NCBI RefSeq assembly: GCF_014279795.1
Contig: NZ_CP047945.1
Location: forward strand, 186,001-250,000
Origin: Synechococcus sp. PROS-7-1
GTDB lineage: Bacteria; Cyanobacteriota; Cyanobacteriia; PCC-6307; Cyanobiaceae
Length of the DNA: 64,000 bases
Direction of reading: 5' to 3'
Shown here in pieces: positions 1 to 9,560 of the stretch. The position numbers were made by a program, and so were the translations under genes. The first letter of the stretch is position 1, and each line of letters starts with the position of its first letter. Under the pieces are notes generated by a model that was not told the origin of the DNA, did no database searches, and worked only from the letters and a program-made list of their open reading frames with translations.

Positions 1-68
1 TGTCGTGATGGTGTCGTTGACAACGAAGGTCTGAGTTGCACGAGACGCCTGATGCGATACCGGCCCAT

Positions 69-284
69 GTGAGTGTGGAAAACCAGATGCCCGAGGATTT
101 GCATCGCGCCATGGGGGTGTTCATCGAGGAGCACCCCCAATGGGATCAGTACCGGCTGGTGCAGTCCGCCATCGCCGGCTTCCTGTTTCAGCAGGGTTGC
201 AAGGATCGTGCCGTGGTTCAGCACTATCTGAGCGGCCTGTTCCACCGCGACGCCGGTTCCCATCGGGTTGAGCCCTCCTGCTGA
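69..284 (+). CDS. DUF2811-like small cyanobacterial protein
   Basis: Small soluble protein of about 71 residues. After the start comes a segment around MPEDLHRAM, then a WDQYRLVQSAIAGFLFQQG block and an HYLSGLF tail. This pattern matches my memory of the DUF2811 family of cyanobacteria, which has no assigned function. No ATG is available in frame. TTG at 36 would add 11 residues with no family resemblance, so GTG at 69 is preferred, and GTG at 75 is also possible. The downstream gene on the same strand begins about 60 bases later. The family call rests on recalled pattern, not on a profile search. Confidence 0.7.
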   Translation: MSVENQMPEDLHRAMGVFIEEHPQWDQYRLVQSAIAGFLFQQGCKDRAVVQHYLSGLFHRDAGSHRVEPSC

Positions 285-342
285 ATGAGAGCAAGCGCGG
301 GGGAGGGAATGGGGGCAAAATGCTGCTGTTTTGGGGCATCCC

Positions 343-1056
343 ATGGGTCGTCGTCTGGTTCTGCTGCTGGTCGTCCTCTGGATCACGTTCGTGCCAAGCC
401 TGCCGGCATTAGCCATGGGGTCCAGTGATCTGGAGCGCCAGCTTGCGAGCAAGCAGGGCATCGCTGACCTGATGCCTGCTTTTCGCGATGGGCAGGGTCA
501 GTTCCGAGTGCCGGATCCCACCAAAGATCCCCAGGCTTTTCTGAAAGCCCAACAGACGCTCACGATCCTGATTGATCAGGCAGAAAGCCAGGCACTCAAT
601 CGCCTCAGCCCCAAGGAGCTGCAGCGCCGAATGAGCGGGTCGCCTACCCGCTTGCCCCCTGTGTGGAGGCGCTCGGAAATCGCTGTGCGCACGGATGGCC
701 AAGCGGCGGATTGCGCCGATTCGGGCCCCAAGTGCTCCGCCTACGGCTCGGCGTCTTTTCTCAACACGCTGGAGCCAGTCAAAGGGTTGGAGCGAAGTTT
801 TTATCGCAGCGTTTCCAGTGATGGCTCCGTTCCAGCGCTTGTTTACTTGCAGCCCACGGCCGTGCCCAGCGTGAGCAGGATTCTTTTGGCAGCGGCCAAT
901 TCAGCTGGTGTTTGGATTCCTGCGGCCTATGCCCTCGGGCCACCAGGAGGCGATGCCTTCCTGATCGTGAACAACTGCCTCGACCTCGCCCAGGAAGAGA
1001 ACGGAGCTCTTAAGCCGGCAGCGATGCTGGTGGCTGCTCTGCAGTGGGTGGACTGA
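343..1056 (+). CDS. Secreted protein of unknown function
   Basis: Protein of 237 residues. The N-terminus is a typical Sec signal peptide: GRR, then a hydrophobic core LVLLLVVLWITFV, and a likely cleavage after PALA. The mature part has two cysteines at DCADSGPKC that could form a disulfide, which fits a periplasmic or thylakoid-lumen location. There is no enzyme motif that I recognise. ATG at 343 is chosen over TTG at 331 because it puts the arginines directly at the start of the signal peptide. Neighbours give no functional hint. Confidence 0.6.
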   Translation: MGRRLVLLLVVLWITFVPSLPALAMGSSDLERQLASKQGIADLMPAFRDGQGQFRVPDPTKDPQAFLKAQQTLTILIDQAESQALNRLSPKELQRRMSGSPTRLPPVWRRSEIAVRTDGQAADCADSGPKCSAYGSASFLNTLEPVKGLERSFYRSVSSDGSVPALVYLQPTAVPSVSRILLAAANSAGVWIPAAYALGPPGGDAFLIVNNCLDLAQEENGALKPAAMLVAALQWVD

Positions 1057-1119
1057 CAACGGTCAGTTTCACTGGCACGCTTGAGTTCGATCGCGCTGGG
1101 ATTGCCCCGGTCCATCGTC

Positions 1120-1764
1120 ATGGCATCAGATCAACGCCCAGGGCAGAAAGCCACGCCCAACCCGCAGCTCATTCATCGTCTTCTCGAGGTGATGGAGCAT
1201 GAAATTGTTCCCCTCACAGCACGGGAGGTCGTCAAAGGCAACAAGCTCTTTGGCGCAGCGATGCTGAATAAGCATGATTTATCCACGATCATCGCTGACA
1301 CCAATCAGGAAACATTGAATCCTTTGTTTCATGCTGAAGTGCAGACGATTAACCACTATTACGCCTCTCCAAGGGAACAGCACGTCGCGCCCAGTGATGT
1401 GTTGTTCCTTGCCACTCACGAGCCGTGCCCGCTCTGCTCGTCGGCGATCACCTGGGCTGGCTTCGACAACTTCTATTACTTTTTCAGCCACGAAGACTCG
1501 CGAGACTCCTTCAAAATCGGGCACGATCTCAACATTTTAAAGGAAGTGTTCAAACATGAGCCTGGTGGTTATGCCCGCGAGAACAGTTACTGGACGGGCT
1601 ATGGCATCTGCGATCTGATTGAGAATTGCGCTCCAAGTGATCGCACCGCGTTCGAACAGCGCGCCTCGGCTTTAAGGGATACCTACCAACAATTGTCTGA
1701 CCTCTACCAGCAAGGCAAGGGCAAGGGCCAATCCGACGATCCAGCTTTCATCCCTCTTGGATGA
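1120..1764 (+). CDS. Cytidine/deoxycytidylate-type zinc deaminase
   Basis: Protein of 214 residues from the CDA/dCMP/guanine deaminase fold. The zinc site is visible as HAE (His71, Glu73, counted from ATG 1120) and PCPLC (Cys103, Cys106). Zinc would be held by His71 and the two cysteines, with Glu73 as the proton shuttle. It is longer than a simple cytidine deaminase and has an extended C-terminal helical part, so it may be a nucleobase or nucleotide deaminase with a specificity that cannot be read here. A TTG at 1081 would add 13 unrelated residues. It converges with the MFS gene, one base apart. Confidence 0.75.
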   Translation: MASDQRPGQKATPNPQLIHRLLEVMEHEIVPLTAREVVKGNKLFGAAMLNKHDLSTIIADTNQETLNPLFHAEVQTINHYYASPREQHVAPSDVLFLATHEPCPLCSSAITWAGFDNFYYFFSHEDSRDSFKIGHDLNILKEVFKHEPGGYARENSYWTGYGICDLIENCAPSDRTAFEQRASALRDTYQQLSDLYQQGKGKGQSDDPAFIPLG

Positions 1765-1765
1765 T

Positions 1766-2974
1766 TCAGGGCGTTGTTCCTGAATGGGATGGGGACCGGA
1801 TCCGACAGCCAAGACCCACTGCAATCGCCACTGGAACGATGAAGGCTGTCATCGCTTCTTGGTAGAGGCTGAACGAGAGCACGGAGTCATCCGCAAGCTC
1901 CTGTCCCACCCCTGCCATCAAGGCCCCAGCCCCCATGAAGACAACGGTGAGCAGCAGCGGAGATGCCACCAACGCAGCGCGCTCGGAGAGCTGCTGTCGC
2001 ACAAATGCAAGTCCAAGGGGTGCTGCTCCCAGGCCAAAGCCAAGCAAGAACAGCACCACAAAGGCGACCCCTTCGCTGAGCCGCACACTGATCAAAAGCA
2101 TCATCATCAGCAACGCCAGAACGGAGAACCATCGGGCTGGCCGCTGCAGGCCAGTGCGCTCAGCCCAGACGCCACTGATCACCCCACCAAAGGCCAGGCC
2201 AATCACAGGCATGGCATTGATCGTGGCCGCAAGATCGGCCTTGAGGGCAAAGACATTGATCTGAAAGCGAATGTTCCAGAGATCCTCAAGGGCCAGGAAG
2301 CAAGAGAACAGGCCAAGGAAATAGAGGGTTCCAACCCAGAACGAGAGGCTGCCAAGACACTCGCCCAAGCCTGCCGTGATCGCGTGCCATCCCTGTGGTT
2401 GTGTTGGGGCGGGATTCGTGCCATTCCCCAAGTCTCCAAGCAGGAGAAGCATCAGCACAGCCAGGATCAGCAGGATCGCGGTGCAAAGACTGAACAGGCG
2501 TGATGGCGTGTGCACCACGGGTAAGAAGGCGAACAACCCAACCAAGGCACCGGCACCATTGGCTGCGCTCTGGCTGATATTGAGCATCAGTGGGAAGCGC
2601 TTGGGATAGATCCTCCCGATCACATGCACCACGCCCACGAAGGCCATGCCGAATCCGATACCCAGGAGCACACGTGCCCACAGCAACGACAGGAACGATC
2701 CGGCCGTGACCATTCCCCAGGCTCCGATCGCTGCCATGACAGCGGTGCCGCCGATCAGTGGACGCAATGGAACGCAGGTCAGCAGCAGGCCAAGGACGAG
2801 TTGGGAGAGGGAATAGGCAACAAAGTAGGCACCACCGATCAGTCCCAACTGTTCTGGCGAGAGGTCAAGCTGTGTGGCCAAATCGCCAGCAGCAATCGCA
2901 TACCCAATCACGCATACCAGGTTCATGCAGAAGAAGGCCTGCACGACCATCCATTGCATCCAGTTCGGTCGCAT
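1766..2974 (-). CDS. MFS transporter
   Basis: Polytopic membrane protein of about 402 residues with roughly twelve hydrophobic segments, the size and layout of the major facilitator superfamily. After the first helix pair there is a GGAYFVAYSLSQLVLG helix and a later GFGLGAAPLG segment. The substrate cannot be predicted. The reading frame extends upstream to a TTG at 3034, adding 20 polar residues. ATG at 2974 is preferred because it starts just before the first helix and leaves room for a promoter between this gene and the divergent DUF819 gene. Confidence 0.75.
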   Translation of the reverse strand: MRPNWMQWMVVQAFFCMNLVCVIGYAIAAGDLATQLDLSPEQLGLIGGAYFVAYSLSQLVLGLLLTCVPLRPLIGGTAVMAAIGAWGMVTAGSFLSLLWARVLLGIGFGMAFVGVVHVIGRIYPKRFPLMLNISQSAANGAGALVGLFAFLPVVHTPSRLFSLCTAILLILAVLMLLLLGDLGNGTNPAPTQPQGWHAITAGLGECLGSLSFWVGTLYFLGLFSCFLALEDLWNIRFQINVFALKADLAATINAMPVIGLAFGGVISGVWAERTGLQRPARWFSVLALLMMMLLISVRLSEGVAFVVLFLLGFGLGAAPLGLAFVRQQLSERAALVASPLLLTVVFMGAGALMAGVGQELADDSVLSFSLYQEAMTAFIVPVAIAVGLGCRIRSPSHSGTTP

Positions 2975-3042
2975 CGCGTTTGCTGCGTTGGTTGAGGCCA
3001 CCGTTTCATCATGATGAGCCTGTCTGTTGCCCAACCAGGCTT

Positions 3043-4137
3043 TTGTCTTTCTTGGGAATCGCCGGGCTGACGGCCCTGGGTTGGTGGCTGTCGCGCCGAT
3101 GGCTTTGGGGCCAGAGGCTGGGCGTCACGATGCTGGTGCTCTTGCTCGGTGTGGCGGTCCGCAATGGCCTCGGCTGGCAACCGGACGCGCGGATTTCAGG
3201 CTGGATCAGCGGGCCACTGACGTCGCTGGCCATCGCTGAGTTGTTGCTCGCCATCAGGTTGAAAACCTTGTTGCAGCGGGCCCGGCCTTTGCTGCTCCTC
3301 TTTGGCGTTGTTGTGTTGGCCACCGTGGTGGGCGTGGTGGTGGGTGCCGTTGCGCTGGCGCAACCCCTCGGCGATCAGCGTTCCGATCTCATGGGCCTTT
3401 ACACCGCAACGTTTTCCGGCGGCAGCCTCAATCTTGTGGCGGTGGGACGGATTTTGTCCCCGCCGGATGCGTTGCTGACTCTGGCGACAGCCGCTGATCA
3501 GATTGTGTTCACGCTCTGGTTCGCGTTGAGCATGGGCCTTGGCCGCAGGAATCGCCTCATTGCATCAGCGCGAACGCCGCAGCCGTTGGCCCTCTCGCCG
3601 CCAACCACACAGGCCCAGCCAGCAGGGCGTGACTGGCTGTTGGCGCTGCTCTGGGGTTTGGGCGCCGTTGGGCTGAGCCATGGACTCAGCCAGGGACTGG
3701 CGTGGATCGGGGTTGGCGTGCCGTTCATCCTCGTGCTCACCACGGTGGCTGTGTTGGCAGCGCAGTTGCCAGGACCGAGGACGCGCCGATCCTGTCCAGA
3801 CTGCGGCCAGCTCTTGATCCAACCGTTTTTTGCAGTGGTGGGGTTGAGCACCCCCCTGGCCGGTGTGTTCAGCGAAGGCCTCTGGATTCTTGTCTACGCC
3901 GCCATCGTGGTGGGCATGCACGCTGTGGTGGTGCTGGCGCTGGCGCGCTGCCGAGTGCCGATGGCCGAGGTGTTGGTGGCTTCCCAAGCGGCGATCGGTG
4001 GTCCGAGCACGGCCCTGGCTTTGGCCACCAGCCTCGAACGGGATGATCTCGCCGTGCCCGGGGTGGCGCTTGGGCTGCTGGGCTATGCCATCGGCACCTA
4101 TCTCGGCGTGGCGATGGCGGCTCCGGGTTGGTTCTGA
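3043..4137 (+). CDS. DUF819 family membrane protein
   Basis: Integral membrane protein of about 364 residues with around ten hydrophobic helices, the appearance of DUF819 (YjcL-like) proteins, whose transport role is unproven. A conserved-looking TATFSGGSLNLVAVGR stretch and a late QAAIGGPSTALALA helix resemble the two inverted half-repeats of that family. No ATG exists in frame near the start of homology, so TTG at 3043 (or TTG at 3052) is the likely start. The stop codon overlaps the ATG of mutY (TGATG), so the two are probably translationally coupled. Confidence 0.65.
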   Translation: MSFLGIAGLTALGWWLSRRWLWGQRLGVTMLVLLLGVAVRNGLGWQPDARISGWISGPLTSLAIAELLLAIRLKTLLQRARPLLLLFGVVVLATVVGVVVGAVALAQPLGDQRSDLMGLYTATFSGGSLNLVAVGRILSPPDALLTLATAADQIVFTLWFALSMGLGRRNRLIASARTPQPLALSPPTTQAQPAGRDWLLALLWGLGAVGLSHGLSQGLAWIGVGVPFILVLTTVAVLAAQLPGPRTRRSCPDCGQLLIQPFFAVVGLSTPLAGVFSEGLWILVYAAIVVGMHAVVVLALARCRVPMAEVLVASQAAIGGPSTALALATSLERDDLAVPGVALGLLGYAIGTYLGVAMAAPGWF

Positions 4138-5264
4138 TGGATCCACGCGCACGCGCTCTGCTCTCTTGGTGGCAGGCCCATGGCCGCCGGGATCCGGAGC
4201 AGAAACCCTGGATGGTTACTGCGGATCAAACCTGGCCACGGCCTGATGAGGTGCTGTCTCCCTATGGCATCTGGATTGCCGAGGTGATGCTGCAACAGAC
4301 CCAGCTTCAGGTGGTGCTTCCTTACTGGGCACGCTGGATGGAACGCTTTCCCCGGCTCGAGGATCTGGCCGAAGCGGAGGAACAGGCTGTGCTCCTGAGC
4401 TGGCAGGGTCTGGGGTATTACTCCCGGGCGAGGCGCTTGAAGGTGGCCGCTGGAGTGTTGGTGGCGATGGGGGCGGGTGGCGCCGAACCCAGGGGTTGGC
4501 CAAGCGATCTCGAAACTTGGTTGGCCTTGCCGGGGATTGGCCGCAGCACCGCTGGAGGCATCCTCTCATCGGCCTTCAACAGTCCTTTGGCGATTCTGGA
4601 TGGCAATGTGCGGCGCGTGCTCGCTCGGCTCCAGGCCCATCCCACGCCGCCGATGCGGGCTCAGGCGCAGTTCTGGCTGTGGAGCGAGGCGTTGATCGCG
4701 GCCACGCCTGGTCGAGCCCGCGACTGCAACCAGGCTCTGATGGATCTGGGGGCCACGCTTTGCACGCCCCGCAATCCCAGTTGCCCGAGGTGCCCCTGGC
4801 GTGACCACTGCGCTGCTTACGCTGCCGGCACTCCCGAGGCCTATCCCGTGACCGATGCACCCCGCAGCCTTCCGTTCTCCGTGATCGGTGTGGGTGTGGT
4901 GCTCAATCAGGCGGGCGAGGTGCTGATTGATCAGCGCCTCAACGAGGGCCTGCTCGGTGGACTCTGGGAATTCCCGGGGGGAAAGCAGGAGCCTGGCGAA
5001 GCCATCACCGACACCATTGCCCGGGAGCTCCAGGAGGAGCTGGCGATTGACGTGGCCGTGGATCAGGAACTGATCACCGTCGACCACGCCTACAGCCACA
5101 AGAAGTTGCGCTTCATCGTGCACCTCTGCCGCTGGCTGTCGGGTGAGCCCCAGCCGTTGGCCAGTCAGCAGGTGCGCTGGGTAAAGCCCGAGGAGCTCGG
5201 CAACTTTCCCTTCCCGGCGGCCAATGCCCGCATCATCGAGGCCCTGCTCAACGTTCTGGGGTGA
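4137..5264 (+). CDS. mutY: A/G-specific adenine glycosylase MutY with C-terminal Nudix domain
   Basis: Base-excision repair enzyme that removes adenine mispaired with 8-oxoguanine. The N-terminal glycosylase domain has EVMLQQTQ, a helix-hairpin-helix LPGIGRSTAGG, and an iron-sulfur loop of four cysteines spaced C-X6-C-X2-C-X5-C. The C-terminal 8-oxoG recognition domain is a Nudix fold and keeps a nearly complete Nudix box (GGKQEPGE, then RELQEEL). ATG at 4137 overlaps the stop of the DUF819 gene. The last 17 bases overlap the 3' end of the convergent membrane-protein gene. Confidence 0.93.
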   Translation: MDPRARALLSWWQAHGRRDPEQKPWMVTADQTWPRPDEVLSPYGIWIAEVMLQQTQLQVVLPYWARWMERFPRLEDLAEAEEQAVLLSWQGLGYYSRARRLKVAAGVLVAMGAGGAEPRGWPSDLETWLALPGIGRSTAGGILSSAFNSPLAILDGNVRRVLARLQAHPTPPMRAQAQFWLWSEALIAATPGRARDCNQALMDLGATLCTPRNPSCPRCPWRDHCAAYAAGTPEAYPVTDAPRSLPFSVIGVGVVLNQAGEVLIDQRLNEGLLGGLWEFPGGKQEPGEAITDTIARELQEELAIDVAVDQELITVDHAYSHKKLRFIVHLCRWLSGEPQPLASQQVRWVKPEELGNFPFPAANARIIEALLNVLG

Positions 5265-6897
5265 CGGCGTCGGGTTTTGGCTGAGGCTCACTGCGAAACT
5301 TCAGGATCGTTGTTGGCCGTTTGCCCTCATTGGGAATGGTGATCACCGTGGACTCGCTGACCGTCCAGTTGAGATTGTCGGGCGAGTGAATATTGAGTTT
5401 GTGCTGCACCCAGTCCCTGCACTCATTGGGGTCGTTTTTGCGACGCCTGAGGCAGTAGAAATCGGCTGGTTGCCCACTCAGGATCTGGTTGGCGAAGGCT
5501 TGATGTTGAACCTGTGAAGCGGGGTCGAATGTGGAGCGCCCCGAAACGGTTGGGATCGGTCTGTTCTGTTCAAGGGAGTAGGCATAGAGAGCCCAGCTGA
5601 GGCCAAAATTGCCGCCGATCGCTGACGATTGCAGCTTGCTCTGTTCGAGATAGTCGAACACCGGCTGAACACGTCGGATTTCTGTGTAGGCCATGAGTGG
5701 TGGCGCGATTGGTTGGGCCTCGTGGCTCAAGCCTGTGATCAGTGCAGCGCTGCCCAGGGCGCCGAGGGTGACCTGCATGAACCGTTGGGATTGGGGATGG
5801 TGATTGATCCAGTTTTGAGCCGCCGTTGCTAGATCACCTGTGGTTTTGACGCACGCCGTGATCGCTAATAAATAAATCGGGAAGAAGTAGCGGAGGGGGT
5901 ATCCAAAGGCCTGCACCCACACCGATGCGGCGATGAGCAGGAGGGTGGTGGTATTCAGGGTGATCGCCCAGCCCACCATTGTCCCTGAATCAGTGTTTGC
6001 TTCAGAACTCTTGGTGTGGGTGATCAAGAAGCTCTCCCAGATCCAGCAAACCACCGCGTAGGTGATCATGAGGCCAAGCGCTATCAGTGCGAAGGTTTGA
6101 TCGTCATAGGATTTGAGAAGGCGCTCCCAGGCAACTGCCAATCCATCTGGAATTTGACCAGGATTCAACGACAAAGGTGTTGCAACAACGTTCATGCGTT
6201 GGCGATAGATTTGCTGAATCCATCGCGTGGTCAGGATGGTGCCAATCAACAACCCAATCCATCCTGCTGCTGACAATATGGCTCGACGCCGTTGTTCGCG
6301 TCGGCAGAGAATGACGGACGAAAGTGGCAGGGTTAGTGCCAGAAAGCCTGATAAAGGATTTAACAGTAGAGCCATCAACATCAGGCTGATTTGGCCAGCG
6401 ATGAGGCTCAGACGTTGCTTCACTTTCAGCGGTAAGACGTAAGCCGCCAGCACAGCCAATGTTGAGACGGCATAGGGCTGGGCGTGTTTGGCGAAAACAA
6501 ACAGTTGTTTCTCTGGAATCCATTGCCCCAGGATTGCCATGGCGGCGATGAAAGCGATCAGGCGTGTGGATCGGCGGGCATGCATCAAGCCGCAAATGAT
6601 GAACACCAGGCCTGAGAAATAAGCCGCTTGCACCGCGGTGTAGGCATAGATCGCGGTGGAGATGCTTCGAAACGGGGAGATCAGCAGAGCGGTGAGGTTG
6701 GCGAGTCGGTCTTGATCCCAGAAGAAGAGCGTGAGGTTGTGCAGGCCAGCCAGCGTTCCAACAATGATGTCGGCGTCAGTACGGCCGGGTCTGGCGATGG
6801 ACGTGATGTAGTACGCCCCGAGACCAATCATCAGCACCTGGATCAGGATCCATAAGCCGCTTGATCGTTGCGGTTGTTGGATCCGTTCCGTCGCCAT
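5248..6897 (-). CDS. Large polytopic membrane protein, possibly glycosyltransferase-like
   Basis: Protein of 549 residues. The first two thirds are about ten hydrophobic helices, followed by a soluble C-terminal domain containing two cysteines near FYCLRRRKNDPNECRDW. The layout (many helices, then an extracytoplasmic domain) resembles GT-C/ArnT-type glycosyltransferases and other surface-glycan membrane proteins. I see no decisive motif, so the function is open. It converges with mutY, overlapping it by 17 bases, and stands divergent from the fructokinase-like gene. Confidence 0.6.
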   Translation of the reverse strand: MATERIQQPQRSSGLWILIQVLMIGLGAYYITSIARPGRTDADIIVGTLAGLHNLTLFFWDQDRLANLTALLISPFRSISTAIYAYTAVQAAYFSGLVFIICGLMHARRSTRLIAFIAAMAILGQWIPEKQLFVFAKHAQPYAVSTLAVLAAYVLPLKVKQRLSLIAGQISLMLMALLLNPLSGFLALTLPLSSVILCRREQRRRAILSAAGWIGLLIGTILTTRWIQQIYRQRMNVVATPLSLNPGQIPDGLAVAWERLLKSYDDQTFALIALGLMITYAVVCWIWESFLITHTKSSEANTDSGTMVGWAITLNTTTLLLIAASVWVQAFGYPLRYFFPIYLLAITACVKTTGDLATAAQNWINHHPQSQRFMQVTLGALGSAALITGLSHEAQPIAPPLMAYTEIRRVQPVFDYLEQSKLQSSAIGGNFGLSWALYAYSLEQNRPIPTVSGRSTFDPASQVQHQAFANQILSGQPADFYCLRRRKNDPNECRDWVQHKLNIHSPDNLNWTVSESTVITIPNEGKRPTTILKFRSEPQPKPDAVTPER

Positions 6898-7023
6898 GGC
6901 CCGGACTGCATCGGTAGTCAGAGAAGTGTCTCACTGTTGATTCAGGCGATTGGGTTCCTGTGAAGCAATCAACTGACGGCATGGTGATCCTTGGCCACCC
7001 TGCAGAAATCTGCAGCACGTTTG

Positions 7024-8052
7024 ATGGTGAGTTCGCCTCCGCAAGTGCTTTGCGTGGGAGAAGCCTTGGTGGATCGCCTCGGCCCCCTGGGCGGGGATCC
7101 GGCCACGGCGATGCCCGGTGATTGCGACGACCGCCTTGGCGGTGCACCGGCCAACGTGGCCTGTGCGCTGGCCCGGTTGGGAACCTCCGTGGCCTTCATC
7201 GGGCGCTTGGGCCGCGATGCGATCAGCGACAGCTTTCTGGAACTACTGAGGGATCGGGGGGTGGATCTGCGTGGCCTGCAGTTCGACGATCAGCGGCCCT
7301 CACGGGTGGTGCTGGTGCGCCGCGATGCCAGTGGTGAACGGGTGTTTCAAGGTTTTGCCGGTGATCGTGGTGCCGGTTTCGCTGACCAGTTCCTGGATCA
7401 GGCTGCCTTGGATCCGCACTGGCCGGCGTTGGCGGAACGGGCGCGCTGGCTGCTGATCGGCACCATCCCGCTGGCCAGTGCTCCATCGGCGGCGGCCCTG
7501 CGCTCGCTGGTGGCGCAGGCCGAGCGCGATGACGTGCGGGTGGCTTTGGACGTGAACTGGCGCCCCACCTTTTGGGATCCAGGTGCTGATCCCGGGGCTG
7601 GACCCGATGCCCAGGCGCTCGCGCTGATGCAGCCTCTGGTGCAGAAGGCCGATCTGCTCAAGCTGGCCCGGGAAGAAGCGGAGTGGCTGTTTCACACCAG
7701 TACGCCTGATCAGATCAGTGCGGCCCTGCCCCGGCGTCCGGATGTGGTTGTGACTGATGGCGGTGACCCCGTGCGCTGGTGCATCGCTGGTCACTGCGGC
7801 GCGATGGCGGTGCTGGCCCCGCCTCAGGTGGTGGACACCACCGGCGCTGGTGATGCCTTCACCGCCGGCTTGTTGCATCAATTGGTGTCTCTGTCGCCGG
7901 TGGAAGGTCAGCCTCAGACGCTGGATGCAGCTGGGGTGCAAGCGGTGGTGCGCTATGCCGCCGCCTGCGGTGCCCTGGTCTGCGCTGGTGCCGGTGGCAT
8001 TGATCCCCAGCCGCTGCCGTCCCGGGTGCTGGGGTTCCTGGAGCAGGTGTAG
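7024..8052 (+). CDS. PfkB-family carbohydrate kinase, fructokinase-like
   Basis: Ribokinase/PfkB-fold sugar kinase of 342 residues. It shows the N-terminal signature GGAPANVACALARLG and the C-terminal signature DTTGAGDAFTAGLL, in which the aspartate is the catalytic base and GAGD forms the anion hole. The length and the opening VLCVGEALVDRLGP fit bacterial fructokinases, but substrate cannot be proved from sequence. ATG at 7024 is preferred over an upstream codon at 6991 because the fold begins a few residues after it. The FGGY kinase follows 2 bases later, indicating an operon. Confidence 0.85.
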   Translation: MVSSPPQVLCVGEALVDRLGPLGGDPATAMPGDCDDRLGGAPANVACALARLGTSVAFIGRLGRDAISDSFLELLRDRGVDLRGLQFDDQRPSRVVLVRRDASGERVFQGFAGDRGAGFADQFLDQAALDPHWPALAERARWLLIGTIPLASAPSAAALRSLVAQAERDDVRVALDVNWRPTFWDPGADPGAGPDAQALALMQPLVQKADLLKLAREEAEWLFHTSTPDQISAALPRRPDVVVTDGGDPVRWCIAGHCGAMAVLAPPQVVDTTGAGDAFTAGLLHQLVSLSPVEGQPQTLDAAGVQAVVRYAAACGALVCAGAGGIDPQPLPSRVLGFLEQV

Positions 8053-8054
8053 CC

Positions 8055-9560
8055 ATGGCTGTTCTGGGCATTGATCTGGGCACCAGTGCCACGAAAGCGC
8101 TGGTGGTTGATGCCGCTGGGACGGTGTGCGCTGTGGGGCATGGCGACCATCGCCCCGTGGTGCCGCGGGCGGGATGGAGCGAGCAAGACCCTGAGGATTG
8201 GTGGCGCAGCACCCTCCAGGCCGTGGCTGCGGCTCTTGCGGAGGCCCGTCTCGATCCCGGGGCGATCGATGCGGTCGGTCTCGCCGGACAGATGCACGGA
8301 CTGGTGGCTCTCGATGCCCAGGGCGAGTGCATCCGACCGGCCCAACTCTGGAATGACGGGCGCTGTGAACTCCAGTGCCGCGCTGTGGAAGAGCACCTCG
8401 GACTGGCGCATCTGCTGGCCTGCACCGGCAATCGCATGCTGCCCGGGTTCACGGCCCCCAAGTTGCTCTGGATGCGCGAGCACGAGCCCGAGGCTTTCGC
8501 ACGCATCGCCACGGTGCTGCTGCCCAAGGACTGGATTCGGTTTCGGCTCACCGGAACGATGGGTACTGATGTCTCCGATGCCAGTGGCACAGCTGTGTTC
8601 GATTGCGCCCAACGGCGCTGGTCGGATGCGCTGCTCGCCGACCTCAAACTGCCGAGATCCTGGTGGCCTGAGGCCGTGGAGAGTGCGGCGGTGGTGGGCC
8701 AGGTGTCAGCGCAGGCCTCAGCGCTGATCGGCCTTCGGCCGGGCACCCCCGTGGTGGCGGGTGCGGGGGATCAGGCGGCGGCGGCTCTCGGCTGTGGGTT
8801 GGTGCATGAGGGCTCGGCTGGTGCTGTGCTGGGAACCAGTGGTGTGGTGGCTGCACCGATGCAACGCTGGCGCAGTGCAGACGAGGGGCGGCTCCACGCT
8901 TTCTGCCATGCAGCCCCCGGCACCTGGTTCCTGATGGGGGTGATGCTCAGCGGTGCGGGCAGCCTCGATTGGTTCCGGCGCGCGATCACGCCAGACCTCA
9001 GTGATGACGATGCGTTTGAGCACATTGAGGCCATGGCGGCCGGCATTGCAGCCGGTGCCGAGGATCTGTTTTTCCTGCCCTATCTCTCCGGTGAGCGCAC
9101 CCCCCATGCCGATGCCAGTGCCAGGGGGTGTTTCATCGGCCTGGATCAGCGCCATGACCGTCGTCATTTCGCCCGGGCTGTGCTGGAGGGGGTGACCCAC
9201 GGGTTGAGCGATTGCTTTGGTCTTCTGCGGGAGGCCGGTCTGGATCCCCGCTGCGTGCATTTGTCTGGAGGAGGCGTGCGCAGCGCGCTCTGGCGCCAGC
9301 TCTGCGCCGATCTCTTGGGCTGCCCGGTGGCGCTCACCGCCACGGTGGATGCCACGGCCTACGGCGCGGCCCTGCTGGCCGCGGTGGGTGCAGGCGCGTT
9401 CGCCAACGTGGGCGACGCTTGTGAAGCCTGGGTGACGGTTGCTCCGCCGTTGTTCCCAGGACCTGAGGCACCGCGCCTGCAGGAACGTCATGCTCTTTAC
9501 AAACAGCTGTACCCCGCGCTCAAGCCCGTGTTCGCGCAGCTCAGCAGCGCTCAACCGTGA
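8055..9560 (+). CDS. xylB: FGGY-family carbohydrate kinase, xylulokinase-like
   Basis: Kinase of 501 residues with the two actin-like domains of the FGGY family. The phosphate-1 motif LGIDLGTSATKALV starts the protein, GLAGQMHGLV follows, and VHLSGGGVRSALWRQLCADLLG plus DATAYGAALLAA form the C-terminal signature. Best fit is D-xylulokinase; cyanobacterial relatives acting on D-ribulose are known, so the exact pentulose is uncertain. It would feed pentulose phosphates to the pentose phosphate pathway. It follows the fructokinase-like gene by 2 bases and overlaps the 3' end of the convergent PfkB gene by 20 bases. Confidence 0.85.
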   Translation: MAVLGIDLGTSATKALVVDAAGTVCAVGHGDHRPVVPRAGWSEQDPEDWWRSTLQAVAAALAEARLDPGAIDAVGLAGQMHGLVALDAQGECIRPAQLWNDGRCELQCRAVEEHLGLAHLLACTGNRMLPGFTAPKLLWMREHEPEAFARIATVLLPKDWIRFRLTGTMGTDVSDASGTAVFDCAQRRWSDALLADLKLPRSWWPEAVESAAVVGQVSAQASALIGLRPGTPVVAGAGDQAAAALGCGLVHEGSAGAVLGTSGVVAAPMQRWRSADEGRLHAFCHAAPGTWFLMGVMLSGAGSLDWFRRAITPDLSDDDAFEHIEAMAAGIAAGAEDLFFLPYLSGERTPHADASARGCFIGLDQRHDRRHFARAVLEGVTHGLSDCFGLLREAGLDPRCVHLSGGGVRSALWRQLCADLLGCPVALTATVDATAYGAALLAAVGAGAFANVGDACEAWVTVAPPLFPGPEAPRLQERHALYKQLYPALKPVFAQLSSAQP